Made by a program: the position numbers and the translations under genes. A stretch of 64,000 nucleotides of DNA, from contig NZ_CP073586.1 in the NCBI RefSeq assembly GCF_022267555.1, positions 1,913,501-1,977,500 on the forward strand, in the 5' to 3' direction. A model generated the notes under the pieces. It did not search any database. It saw nothing but the letters and a program-made list of their open reading frames with translations, and had not been told where the DNA came from. The stretch is from Proteiniphilum propionicum. GTDB lineage: Bacteria > Bacteroidota > Bacteroidia > Bacteroidales > Dysgonomonadaceae. The first letter of the stretch is position 1; every line of letters starts with the position of its first letter. This document shows positions 33,137 through 41,298 of this stretch, piece by piece.

Positions 33137-33521
33137 TGTTAGCCTCCTTTCCTGCTCTCTTTGTTTCTGCTTCCTGTACTTGTTTTTGCGAAAATACGTA
33201 ACAGATTGGGAAAAATGATAATTCGTCAACCTCTCCATTTTCGCCCGTTTCCGCTTTTTCTTTGTTCTCCACTTCTTTAACTCGTGGAGATCCCCACAAT
33301 AAAAGAGCCTTTTCTCCTTTTTTTACTCGCTTGCCCTCTTTGTTCCATTGCCTTATGGTTTTCAAATCTTCGTGACCCTCTTCGCCGTAAATTAGTTTTA
33401 ATCCCTCGTTTACGCTTTGGAGTGCGCCCTCTTTAACAAGTGCCTGAATTGGTTTACTTAATCCTCGGAGGAAGTTCCTTTTTTCCTGTATATTGGTTTG
33501 TTTTGTTTCAATTGTTTTCAT
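33129..33521 (-). CDS. ArdC-N-like (antirestriction/ssDNA-binding) small protein
   Basis: 130 residues. TIRQWNKEGKRVKKGEKALL LWG, a Glu-rich insert, then SFFPICYVFSQKQVQ reproduce the N-terminal domain of ArdC-type proteins (DUF1738), without the C-terminal metallopeptidase part. The ArdC N-domain binds ssDNA and is linked to antirestriction on plasmids. The gene's presence in a cargo block fits defence-evasion, but function is inferred. Confidence 0.6.
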   Translation of the reverse strand: MKTIETKQTNIQEKRNFLRGLSKPIQALVKEGALQSVNEGLKLIYGEEGHEDLKTIRQWNKEGKRVKKGEKALLLWGSPRVKEVENKEKAETGENGEVDELSFFPICYVFSQKQVQEAETKRAGKEANNG

Positions 33522-33561
33522 AAATTTGTGATGTTTTAGTTTTACATAAAATTAAAATGTG

Positions 33562-33600
33562 AAAAAAGGCGGGGCAGTCTCATAATATCCCCGCCTTTTT
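33562..33600. terminator. Bidirectional terminator
   Basis: AAAAAAGGCGGGG pairs with CCCCGCCTTTTT across a 15-nt loop, giving T-runs on both strands. It separates the ORF at 33604 from the ArdC-like operon. Confidence 0.75.
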
Positions 33601-33603
33601 ATG

Positions 33604-33999
33604 TTATGCAATATCTTGCAAAAGTTCCTTTTCTATCTTCTCAATTGCTTTTTTAATTTCATCGCTTAAAAAAACAACAAATTTCAAAAGCATTTCAGGG
33701 TTAGTAATTGAAAAATTACTACTGTTACGATAATCATCTTTAACCGTAAAATTCAATTTAAAATCTTCTGTTTCAAAAAGACTATCAATTGCAAGCTGTT
33801 GCAGTTGTTTTTGGTACTCCTCTAAACTTTTGCTTTTCGAAATAAAAACATCCCGATTATCAGCCAAGCGTTTTTTGCGTTTAATTTCTTTTAATTGCAA
33901 TTCCAAAATTTCCGTAATGGATTGTGTTTTTCCGATTCTTTTCGGTTCTTCAACTTTAACGGCTATAGTTTTAGCCTTTTCATTCTTTTTAGTTTCCAT
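33604..33999 (-). CDS. Hypothetical mobile-element protein
   Basis: From ATG 33999 (METKKNEKAKTIAVKVEEPK), 131 residues: basic helical part (EILELQLKEIKRKKRLADNR), a coiled coil and a helical C-terminus (IEKIEKELLQDIA). Similar-looking proteins occur in Bacteroidota mobile elements; no function known. Confidence 0.6.
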   Translation of the reverse strand: METKKNEKAKTIAVKVEEPKRIGKTQSITEILELQLKEIKRKKRLADNRDVFISKSKSLEEYQKQLQQLAIDSLFETEDFKLNFTVKDDYRNSSNFSITNPEMLLKFVVFLSDEIKKAIEKIEKELLQDIA

Positions 34000-34610
34000 A
34001 AAATTAAAATTTAAAATGTGAATAATAATAGGGGTCTCACTCCCTTTTTGTATATACAAATATACAAAATTATAACAACCTGTACAACAAGCATTTAGTG
34101 AGGTTTAATGCGGTTTTGTGTATTACTTGCCTATGCAATCCTTTAGAGCTGCATAGTTACGCATATTTGCACGTTTAACACTAAAACCAAAAAAACAAGC
34201 AATTTATAAAAAAAGGGATGTACAACCTATTAAAAAGCCCCTTAATGTTTTGAACATCAAACAGATGTTAAGCATTAATAAATAAAACTCAATGTATTTT
34301 TATTTTCGAGAACGTAAAAGTCTGGAGGTCAGCTTAAAAGGGTTGTTAAGGGAAAATAATTTCCCTTATCTTTCTCGGAAGACCACGCACCGCCCTGCGA
34401 AAAGATTGCATAAGCAACACAATTTTTTTGCGTAATATGCCAAGTGTTAAAAAATGCGCCCCCTGAAAAATCATCACACGTGTGTGATTCCGATAAATAA
34501 GCTGTTTGCCGTCACGTGCAATCAGCTGAAGTAAATGGAAAAAGCATTCTCACGAAGTGTGTATGCTTTTTTTTATTATGTTTGTGCTTATTAATTATAA
34601 AATAGCATTC
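34000..34610. other. Gene-free stretch with paired arms and a plus-strand terminator
   Basis: No credible ORF. It contains nested inverted repeats: CGAGAA (34307-34312) with TTCTCG (34372-34377), enclosing a perfect 9-bp hairpin TAAGGGAAA-ATAA-TTTCCCTTA (34347-34368). It ends in an intrinsic terminator (AAAGCAT...ATGCTTTTTTTT, about 34543-34574), although no plus-strand gene precedes that terminator within this stretch. An RNA gene is possible. Confidence 0.4.
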
Positions 34611-35189
34611 ATGAAAAAAAAGTTGTTAATCGTAGTTTTATTGGTGTTAATCAGCAAAAGTATTTCTTCTCAAACCGAGTCTCTAGAAGTTAGTGGGCCA
34701 ATACACGCAGGTTTAGATGTTGGTTTTTCTCCTGATGGATATGTGCCTATAGGAATTCATTTCAGCTCCTATAATACAAAATTTCAATTTGGTTTAACTT
34801 TTGCATTATCAACCAAAACGGGAGTAATAGGAGAGGATTATACAGGGACTATCAATTGGAGTGAATATCCAGAAGATTTTGTTTCTGAAGGTAGCTATTA
34901 CACTCCATTTTCAATAGATATCGGATATAAATTATATAAAGGCATAATTCTTGGGGGCGGTATAGGTTTAAGTAGAGAAACAGTTTATAAGAATATGTTT
35001 GATGATTTACACATATTAGGCTATAATGGATCATATCACATTAGAGCTAAAGGAGAAAACATACCAGAGTATAAAGGGTTTATTACTTACTATATTCCGA
35101 GAGAGTATGATAAGCTGGGCTCTCTTTTCATAAAACTTTACTATTCTAAAATTATGGGGCCGGGAGCCACAATAGGTTTCACAATATAA
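34611..35189 (+). CDS. Secreted outer-membrane beta-barrel-like protein (cargo)
   Basis: 192 residues from ATG 34611: a Sec signal peptide (MKKKLLIVVLLVLISKSISS) then alternating, aromatic, glycine-rich strands (HAGLDVGFSPDGYVPIGIHF; IILGGGIGLSRET) ending in the aromatic-terminated GATIGFTI. This is the layout of a small outer-membrane barrel. As a lysogenic cargo gene it could alter the host surface, for example superinfection exclusion; that is inference. Confidence 0.65.
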   Translation: MKKKLLIVVLLVLISKSISSQTESLEVSGPIHAGLDVGFSPDGYVPIGIHFSSYNTKFQFGLTFALSTKTGVIGEDYTGTINWSEYPEDFVSEGSYYTPFSIDIGYKLYKGIILGGGIGLSRETVYKNMFDDLHILGYNGSYHIRAKGENIPEYKGFITYYIPREYDKLGSLFIKLYYSKIMGPGATIGFTI

Positions 35190-35285
35190 ATCCATTCTCA
35201 TCAAATATGAATATTTAATTTAAATAATACTAGAACAGATCTGAGGATTTTATGTTTTAGAACATACTGAAAATACAAATACAAT

Positions 35286-35316
35286 TTTGTGATTTAAAGA
35301 ATAATATCCATCTTTG
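35286..35316 (+). promoter_or_regulatory. Promoter of the candidate structured RNA
   Basis: TTTG (35286-35289), exactly 19 bp, then CATCTTTG (35309-35316), one mismatch from TAnnTTTG. Transcription would begin at about 35322, at the foot of the long stem. Confidence 0.55.
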
Positions 35317-35319
35317 TAG

Positions 35320-35472
35320 TGCATTTCATTACAGAGGCGGGTAAGCTCGCCAAATTAGCGGGCATTTTTTATGCCTTAAAAATAAAATATTTGGGTTCTG
35401 CCCCCGTGTCGAGTCTTAATGGACCGACTGCCTCTGTAGGTGAAATGCAACGGGAAAGCGGAACCCTTTTTT
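35320..35472 (+). ncRNA. Candidate structured non-coding RNA
   Basis: About 150 nt without an ORF. A 17-bp closing helix is made of TGCATTTCA (35320-35328) with TGAAATGCA (35441-35449) and ACAGAGGC (35331-35338) with GCCTCTGT (35430-35437), separated by a TT/AGG internal loop. Inside are hairpins CTCGC/GCGGG, GCAT/ATGC and GTC...GAC. GGGTTC (35393-35398) can pair with GAACCC (35461-35466) outside the closing helix, making a pseudoknot. A T6 run ends it and a promoter precedes it. No known RNA class recognised. Confidence 0.6.
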
Positions 35473-35510
35473 ATATCCGTACAATATTATTCATTTAAAA
35501 GCATTTCAAA

Positions 35511-35696
35511 ATGAAAAAAGATCAATCCGTTCAGTCAATGAACAATGCACTGGGTGCTTTACCTACAGGTGCGAGAATTCAGTCAGCAAAAGGTTATTAC
35601 AATCGTTCAGGTAGAAGTCGTATGGATATGTCCTACTCAGTAGGATCAGCATACTTCAAGACAACCATTACAACACCGGGAGGGCAAAGAGCATGA
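35511..35696 (+). CDS. Small hypothetical phage protein
   Basis: 61 residues (MKKDQSVQSMNNALGALPTG), basic and Tyr/Ser-rich. ATGA overlap with the next ORF. First ORF after the structured RNA; function unknown. Confidence 0.6.
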   Translation: MKKDQSVQSMNNALGALPTGARIQSAKGYYNRSGRSRMDMSYSVGSAYFKTTITTPGGQRA

Positions 35697-35818
35697 CCAA
35701 ACAAGAGGCTATTGCTCTGCTGGACACATTGAATTCCAACACTGCAAATAAGCATGAACGAAAAATTGCTTATGAACGATTACGAGAATTGATAATGCTA
35801 CTTCTTCCGGAAACATAA
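35693..35818 (+). CDS. Tiny hypothetical phage protein
   Basis: 41 residues, MTKQEAIALLDTLNSNTANK followed by a basic helix (HERKIAYERLRELIMLLLP). Starts inside the stop of the preceding gene (ATGA) and is followed by a terminator, so it is probably translated. Confidence 0.55.
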   Translation: MTKQEAIALLDTLNSNTANKHERKIAYERLRELIMLLLPET

Positions 35819-35842
35819 TGTTTCCTTAAGCACTGTTAAAAT

Positions 35843-35872
35843 AGGCAGCTCATTTATGGGCTGCTTTTTTTT
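35843..35872 (+). terminator. Intrinsic terminator
   Basis: GGCAGCTC pairs with GGGCTGC (one G-T) around a short loop, followed by eight Ts. Confidence 0.75.
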
Positions 35873-35927
35873 GTCCTTTGTTTTAGACTGAATAAGCGGT
35901 TGTTTTGCCTTGTGTAAAACAATCGCG

Positions 35928-36182
35928 ATGAATATCAAATTAATAAAACAAGCAAGGATTTGGGATATAATGGAGCGCACAGACTCTCAAGGCAAACGTC
36001 TACCATTCCAAATAAAGTTTGTAAAACAAAACGGAGAAATAAAGGAGTATGAAAAATGTGTTCTCACATCATTTCATTCTGCCGGTACAACTTTAAATGT
36101 TTTACCAGAAAATGAATACTTCCCCCGCAAAATCCGTCGTGTTACCATAATCGAATTCAACCATATAAGAGTATATCTATGA
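35928..36182 (+). CDS. Small hypothetical protein before the portal gene
   Basis: 84 residues from ATG 35928 (MNIKLIKQARIWDIMERTDS); strand-rich (LPFQIKFVKQNGEIKEYEKC). ATGA overlap with the portal gene indicates coupling. Conserved position next to portals in Bacteroidota phages is my impression only. Confidence 0.6.
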   Translation: MNIKLIKQARIWDIMERTDSQGKRLPFQIKFVKQNGEIKEYEKCVLTSFHSAGTTLNVLPENEYFPRKIRRVTIIEFNHIRVYL

Positions 36183-37579
36183 AAGTATTTGAAAATTATG
36201 CCATACTAGAAGGTAGTAATCCTGCAATTGTAGTTGAATCTAACAGGGCAAAAGATATAACAGTTGACTCTGATGGTAAAACACCAATTCAGGTAATACC
36301 TAAGGGAGCAAAAAATCAGATCGATTTTTATCCATGGGGAAAAGACAATGATTTGCCTAACAAGTTGATTAAATATGCATTTAAGAATAATATTGTAGCA
36401 TCTAACATAGATTTTAACAGCAATATAGGTCACGGTGAAGCCGCCATACCTGTGAAAGTTTCAGTAGACGAGATTTCCGGTAAATTAAAACACACACCTA
36501 TCTTACGTAATTCGCAAGATAAAGATATCACTGCCGTTTTCGACTTCTTAGACGATAACAACTTCCCTCTTGTTCAGCAGGAAATTGGTAGTGATCTAGC
36601 GTTGCTTCATAATTGTTTTGTGGAGTTTATATTTAACACGACAGGTACAAAGATCGTTCAGATGACATTTAAAGAGGCAGCATACAGCCGCTTATCTGTA
36701 ATGAACGATGATGGTCAAATTGAATATCACGGTTACAGTTCTAAGTGGGGAGAAGAATCTGCTCCTGAAGATGTTGTGACAACTCCAATACTCGACTATG
36801 ATAATCCACTTCTTGATCTTAAAATTCGTCTAGGCTTGAAAGCAGGTCCAAAAGGAAAACAGAAAAAAACAAAAGATCGCCGTTTTATTCTTCACCTGGG
36901 CAGACCGTCACCTGGGAAGTTTTACTACCAAAAGGCTTATTGGTGGTCTATTTTTGAAAGTCACTGGTATGATCTAAGCTGTGCAATTCCAGAATTTAAA
37001 ATGAACCTTCTAAGTAACCAGATGGTACTCAAATATCATATCGAGGTTCGAAAAGGTTTTTTTGACGATTTGTATAAAGCAGAAAAAATAACAGACGAAA
37101 AAAAACAAAAAGAAAGACAAAAAGAGTTTTACCAGCAGCTAGAGGATTTTCTTTCCGGAAAAGAAAATGCAGGTAAAAACTTCACTTCAGAAATAGACTA
37201 TGGTTCTTTAGGAAAGGAAGTGTCAAGATCTGACATAAAATTCACTCCGATAGAGTCATTTATTAAAGGTGGTGAATACATAGAGGACAGCGAAGAGGCC
37301 AGCAATGCCATCTGTTACGCAATGGGCGTACACCCGAGTCTTCAAGGTGCATCACCCGGTAAAAATAAAAATATTAACGGCACTGAAGCAAGAGAGCTAT
37401 TCATCATTAAGCAAAGTCTAATGAAACCTGTTCGTGAATTATTGGTTCAGCCACTGAAAATAGTTAAGGCAATAAATAAATGGCCGGATGATATCGACTT
37501 TATTATCCCGAATATAATGCTCACAACATTGGATAAAAACACCGGTGCTGAAAAACAAATAGGTAACCCAGAAGTGTAA
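36179..37579 (+). CDS. Portal protein
   Basis: 466 residues. Portal-like features are the early YPWGKDNDLPNKLIKYAFKN, the central YHIEVRKGFFDDLYKAE arm and helical C-terminus SNAICYAMGVHPSLQGASPG followed by NGTEARELFIIKQ, typical of the wing/stem region. It forms the dodecameric DNA gate at one capsid vertex. Located after the accessory island, ~5.3 kb from the terminase, which is farther than usual. Confidence 0.78.
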   Translation: MKVFENYAILEGSNPAIVVESNRAKDITVDSDGKTPIQVIPKGAKNQIDFYPWGKDNDLPNKLIKYAFKNNIVASNIDFNSNIGHGEAAIPVKVSVDEISGKLKHTPILRNSQDKDITAVFDFLDDNNFPLVQQEIGSDLALLHNCFVEFIFNTTGTKIVQMTFKEAAYSRLSVMNDDGQIEYHGYSSKWGEESAPEDVVTTPILDYDNPLLDLKIRLGLKAGPKGKQKKTKDRRFILHLGRPSPGKFYYQKAYWWSIFESHWYDLSCAIPEFKMNLLSNQMVLKYHIEVRKGFFDDLYKAEKITDEKKQKERQKEFYQQLEDFLSGKENAGKNFTSEIDYGSLGKEVSRSDIKFTPIESFIKGGEYIEDSEEASNAICYAMGVHPSLQGASPGKNKNINGTEARELFIIKQSLMKPVRELLVQPLKIVKAINKWPDDIDFIIPNIMLTTLDKNTGAEKQIGNPEV

Positions 37580-37584
37580 AAAAT

Positions 37585-38484
37585 ATGGAAACATTAATAA
37601 AATCTACAGCTGAACTTCAGAAGTATGTAAAGGTAAACAAGTCGATGAATTTTGAAATGTTTCGTTCTTTTCTCATCGATGCCCAGGACAAGTATATACT
37701 ACCATACATAGGTCAGGAAACTATTGATCAGATAAAAGACTCAGAAAGTGATAAGCTACGCGAATATCTTTGCCGTGCTCTTGGCCCATTTGCAATGGCT
37801 TCAGCTACAGATGAGTTTAGTATAGGTTTCGGAGAGAGCGGGCACACTGTTGCCCGGAGCGAGGTTTTGGCTCCAGCTTCAGATGCGAAAATTGAGAAGG
37901 CAAAGGAGAGCCTTTACAAGCGAGGTTGGAGTAATATGGATACAGCTCTTAAGTATCTTGAAAAGCAAAAAGAAACATATCCTGACTGGGCAAACAACCG
38001 ACAGATATCAACCAAGTTGTTTGAAAATGCATCGGAGTTTCAGGAAAAAGGTTTAGTCGATATAGATAACAGCCCTCTCACATTTCACCATATGCGTATG
38101 CTGATACTTCGCATAGAGAGCAGTGAGACATTCAAGCTTCTACCTGAAGAAATGCAGGATAATTTCAATAAAAGTGAAGTGGCAAAAATCACTGATGCTA
38201 TGCAGGCTTATACCGGTTCACGTGTGGCGGCTCTCCATACATCGCAGTCAACAAAGATGCAACGATCTAAACCCGCAAATGGAGTTGAATTCAAACCTAC
38301 AATAAGACCATTATATGATGATATAGAACAAACGGGCAACTATTTTGCTGAGCAGGCAATTTATTGGCGTGGCGTGCTTGATGAAGCCTTGGTGGAAAAT
38401 GATAAAAAGTCGGAAGATGAGAATAAAATGAAATTTAATGGCCCGGATCGTAAATTATTTGTTGCAACAGCTTCCAGATTATGA
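37585..38484 (+). CDS. DUF6712-like head-tail connector protein
   Basis: 299 residues. The start, TLIKSTAELQKYVKVNKSMN FE followed by FLIDAQDKYILPYIGQETID, is the pattern of the Bacteroidota-phage DUF6712 family, placed right after portals. Probably a connector or neck protein. Confidence 0.65.
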   Translation: METLIKSTAELQKYVKVNKSMNFEMFRSFLIDAQDKYILPYIGQETIDQIKDSESDKLREYLCRALGPFAMASATDEFSIGFGESGHTVARSEVLAPASDAKIEKAKESLYKRGWSNMDTALKYLEKQKETYPDWANNRQISTKLFENASEFQEKGLVDIDNSPLTFHHMRMLILRIESSETFKLLPEEMQDNFNKSEVAKITDAMQAYTGSRVAALHTSQSTKMQRSKPANGVEFKPTIRPLYDDIEQTGNYFAEQAIYWRGVLDEALVENDKKSEDENKMKFNGPDRKLFVATASRL

Positions 38485-39284
38485 TAAAGATTAGAATTCA
38501 AGATGCTACTTATGAAGTGCCGGCCAGTTGGGACGAAATGACAAAAGAACAATTAGTTTTTTTGATCAAGCTTTCCATGAAATCTAAAATATCTTATGTG
38601 GAAATGCAACTGAAGTTTTTCCTGTACTGCATAAAGGCTACCGTTCGTGAGAATGTTGGTTTTGGTTTATTTTTGATTAAGACGTCAAAAGGATGTCATG
38701 CATTGTTTTCCGATGAACTTACTGCTGTTCTTACAACGTTTGATTATTTATTTGATAAAAATGAAGACAATATATACCAGCTCACTCCCAGACTTACTGA
38801 AAATCACTTCAAACGTGTAAAGTGCAGGTGTAAGTATTTGTATGGGCCGGGTGATGCTCTGGAAGACATTACTTATGAAAAATTTGTCTGGCTGCAGACT
38901 TGGCAAAGCCAGTTAAATGTTAATCCGGATGCCGTTAATCAATTCATCAATGTAATTTATGCAACTAAATCGGACAAACGCAGCTTGTCGTCCGTACGTC
39001 GTATGTCAAAAATAGCCAAGACTGGAATTCTCTGGTACTTTCAAGGCACAATGTCATTCCTTCATCAGCAATTTCCACATGTGTTCACTTCCGGGGATGA
39101 TAATAAAAAAACAAATGTTTTTGATTATCAGCAACGCATAATTGACTCCCTGGCTGAAGGTGACGTGACTAAAAAGAAACAGGTACGCCAGTCACTTTTG
39201 TATGATGCTCTTTACAGCATGGAAATGGCAGCTATACGACTTGAAGATATGGAAAAAGAACATCGGAAACGCTCAAAAAAATAA
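38481..39284 (+). CDS. Hypothetical phage protein (neck/assembly region)
   Basis: 267 residues; starts by ATGA overlap with the previous gene. A beta start (IKIRIQDATYEVPASWDEMT) is followed by helices and a basic C-terminus (IRLEDMEKEHRKRSKK). No family recognised. Position between connector and tail completion genes suggests an assembly role. Confidence 0.6.
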   Translation: MIKIRIQDATYEVPASWDEMTKEQLVFLIKLSMKSKISYVEMQLKFFLYCIKATVRENVGFGLFLIKTSKGCHALFSDELTAVLTTFDYLFDKNEDNIYQLTPRLTENHFKRVKCRCKYLYGPGDALEDITYEKFVWLQTWQSQLNVNPDAVNQFINVIYATKSDKRSLSSVRRMSKIAKTGILWYFQGTMSFLHQQFPHVFTSGDDNKKTNVFDYQQRIIDSLAEGDVTKKKQVRQSLLYDALYSMEMAAIRLEDMEKEHRKRSKK

Positions 39285-39287
39285 GTT

Positions 39288-39782
39288 ATGAAATATAATC
39301 ATTTTGAATATACTGAAATGTTGGCCAGGCAACTTATCCCTATATCACATACTGACACTGACCGTCATTACTTTAGAGCTTCAGAAGAATCTGAGCTTAA
39401 AGAGCTTAATGAAATGATGTCACAGGCTCACGGAATGATAATGATTGCTATTGACGGCAAAAATTCAGAATTTGGGTTCAACTTAGCCGACAATCTTATA
39501 GAGAAATCAGGTTTTAGTTTAGTTATAGCTAAACAAACAGCTTCATCGGATACAGACACGATATTCCAGGCTCAAAAAGACAGTTACAATGTCATGATGA
39601 ATATTGTAGCCAGATACATGAGAGATTATCAGCATTCAAATTATGGTTGTGATTTTCTGGATCCTGAAAGTTTTGCTTTCGAAGGCTTTGGTCCAATCGG
39701 AGATCTCTTTTACGGGGTTATTCTTGATTTCTATTTAGAGACAGGAGTGAATTACAAAATAAACCCTGAAATGTGGAAATAA
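39288..39782 (+). CDS. Hypothetical neck protein
   Basis: 164 residues, alpha/beta (MIMIAIDGKNSEFGFNLADN; FEGFGPIGDLFYGVILDFYL). No family recognised; gene order places it in head completion. Confidence 0.55.
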   Translation: MKYNHFEYTEMLARQLIPISHTDTDRHYFRASEESELKELNEMMSQAHGMIMIAIDGKNSEFGFNLADNLIEKSGFSLVIAKQTASSDTDTIFQAQKDSYNVMMNIVARYMRDYQHSNYGCDFLDPESFAFEGFGPIGDLFYGVILDFYLETGVNYKINPEMWK

Positions 39783-39783
39783 T

Positions 39784-40371
39784 ATGAGTTATCAAAAGCG
39801 AAGAATAGAGGCAGGCGAACATCGCCGAAAATTATCCAATCAAATAAGGGGTTCCAGGAGATTATCAAGTCTTCCTTTTGAACTTTCCCTAGAGAGTAGC
39901 TCCGAAGTAGATAAGTTTCAACGTTCACAGGACCGTGATAGACAAAAGGAGTTTAACAAAGAAGTTAGAGATTGGAGTAATAAAAGTACTTCAGCACTCA
40001 AAGGATCTGTCTCAAGATTGATAAAACGTAACGTATCACTATCGGCATCAATAAAGGCGAACTTATATTATGACAGAAAATATGCAAGTGAGGTCAATCG
40101 TGTTGGATTTTCATTTGTACGTGAAGGAATCTATATTCATAAAGGAGCTGGTCGCGGTCAGGGTGGTCATATCGGCGGACGCTGGATAGATCGTTATGGT
40201 AATCAAAAAACACGTGCTGAAGAGAGCGCCGGTAAACAAGGCAAAGGAAATCGTCAGCCAATTTTGTGGTTCGATCCGGTAATTGATAATAGACTCCCCC
40301 AGTTGGCAGATTTAGTTGCTGATTATTCAGCAACAATGCAGATAAATGCGACGAATCTATTTATCGACTAA
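39784..40371 (+). CDS. Putative tail-completion (gp10-like) protein
   Basis: 195 residues, very basic N-terminus, a long helix (SALKGSVSRLIKRNVSLSAS), then RVGFSFVREGIYIHKGAGRG, similar in layout to HK97 gp10/virion-morphogenesis proteins. Assignment by layout and order. Confidence 0.5.
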   Translation: MSYQKRRIEAGEHRRKLSNQIRGSRRLSSLPFELSLESSSEVDKFQRSQDRDRQKEFNKEVRDWSNKSTSALKGSVSRLIKRNVSLSASIKANLYYDRKYASEVNRVGFSFVREGIYIHKGAGRGQGGHIGGRWIDRYGNQKTRAEESAGKQGKGNRQPILWFDPVIDNRLPQLADLVADYSATMQINATNLFID

Positions 40372-40418
40372 CTGTCCTTTGATGTAGCCTTTATTTAAAG
40401 GAAATTTGAAATAAAAAC

Positions 40419-40910
40419 ATGGATAGACTTACCAAAACTGCCATTATGGAAAACTTTGTTGATAGATTGAAAGAACTGATGTATTTGATTGTCGCTGGAA
40501 TTGGTTCAGCCCTATTGCCGGTACAAGACATTTTAATTTTACTCTCTATGGGTTTCGTGTTTAATATTTTTACAGGAATAGTCACCGACATACACGTGAA
40601 TCACGCACGATTTGACATAAAAAAAGCATTCAGTGCAATTACACAGCTTACATTTTACGCCACATGTGTAGTGTTTTTGAATCACGGTGCAAAACTCCTG
40701 GATGAACCACAGATGGGTATTGTAGCTGTCAAATGGGTAACAATGATTGTAATATACTTTTATCTCACTAATATTTTTAAAAACGCAAAGCAAGTTTATC
40801 CACGTAATTTAGCTATAAGTTTCATTTACGAAATCTTATCTACTGAAATATTTACACGCTTGAAAGAGACAATTGGTATTAAAAATAACAACGATGAGAA
40901 AGATAAATAA
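40419..40910 (+). CDS. Phage holin
   Basis: 163 residues with three to four hydrophobic helices (LIVAGIGSALLPV; ILILLSMGFVFNIFTGIVTD; LTFYATCVVFLNHG; WVTMIVIYFYLTNIF) and a short charged tail. Directly followed by an amidase endolysin and a spanin-like protein, so it is the membrane-permeabilising component of lysis. Confidence 0.8.
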   Translation: MDRLTKTAIMENFVDRLKELMYLIVAGIGSALLPVQDILILLSMGFVFNIFTGIVTDIHVNHARFDIKKAFSAITQLTFYATCVVFLNHGAKLLDEPQMGIVAVKWVTMIVIYFYLTNIFKNAKQVYPRNLAISFIYEILSTEIFTRLKETIGIKNNNDEKDK

Positions 40911-41292
40911 AATAATAATCCACTGCTCTGCAACCCCTGAAGGAAGGCATGTAACAGTACAGGATATAGACCGTTGGCATAGAGATCGGGGATTCTCGCA
41001 AATTGGATATCACTGGGTCATTTACCTGGACGGATCAATCCACAAAGGTAGATCAGAAGAAATTGCCGGAGCTCATGTGGTTGGCCATAATGCAAACAGT
41101 GTTGGTATATGCTATATTGGCGGTGTAGATGAAATGATGCGTCCAAAAGACACCAGAACAAAAGAGCAACGAGCAACCATGCGAAGTTTGGTTAGTTCTC
41201 TCAAAAATAAACATCCTGATGCAACAGTCCACGGACATAATGAGTTTGCTGCAAAGGCTTGTCCAAGTTTCGATGTGAAAAAAGAATTTTAA
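40894..41292 (+). CDS. Endolysin: N-acetylmuramoyl-L-alanine amidase (Amidase_2/PGRP type)
   Basis: 132 residues from ATG 40894. Zinc ligands appear as IIIHCSATPEG, H in GAHVVGHNANSVGICYIGG, and the C-terminal HGHNEFAAKACPSFDV with a catalytic-region CPSFDV. It cuts the amide between muramic acid and the stem peptide. It has no signal peptide and so needs the holin. Overlaps the holin by 17 bp. Confidence 0.9.
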   Translation: MRKINKIIIHCSATPEGRHVTVQDIDRWHRDRGFSQIGYHWVIYLDGSIHKGRSEEIAGAHVVGHNANSVGICYIGGVDEMMRPKDTRTKEQRATMRSLVSSLKNKHPDATVHGHNEFAAKACPSFDVKKEF

Positions 41293-41298
41293 AAATAT

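Noticed and set aside
34478-34493. ATCACACGTGTGTGAT as a regulator palindrome
   Set aside because: Only the central CACACGTGTG is symmetric; no promoter is attached to it, so evidence is too thin.
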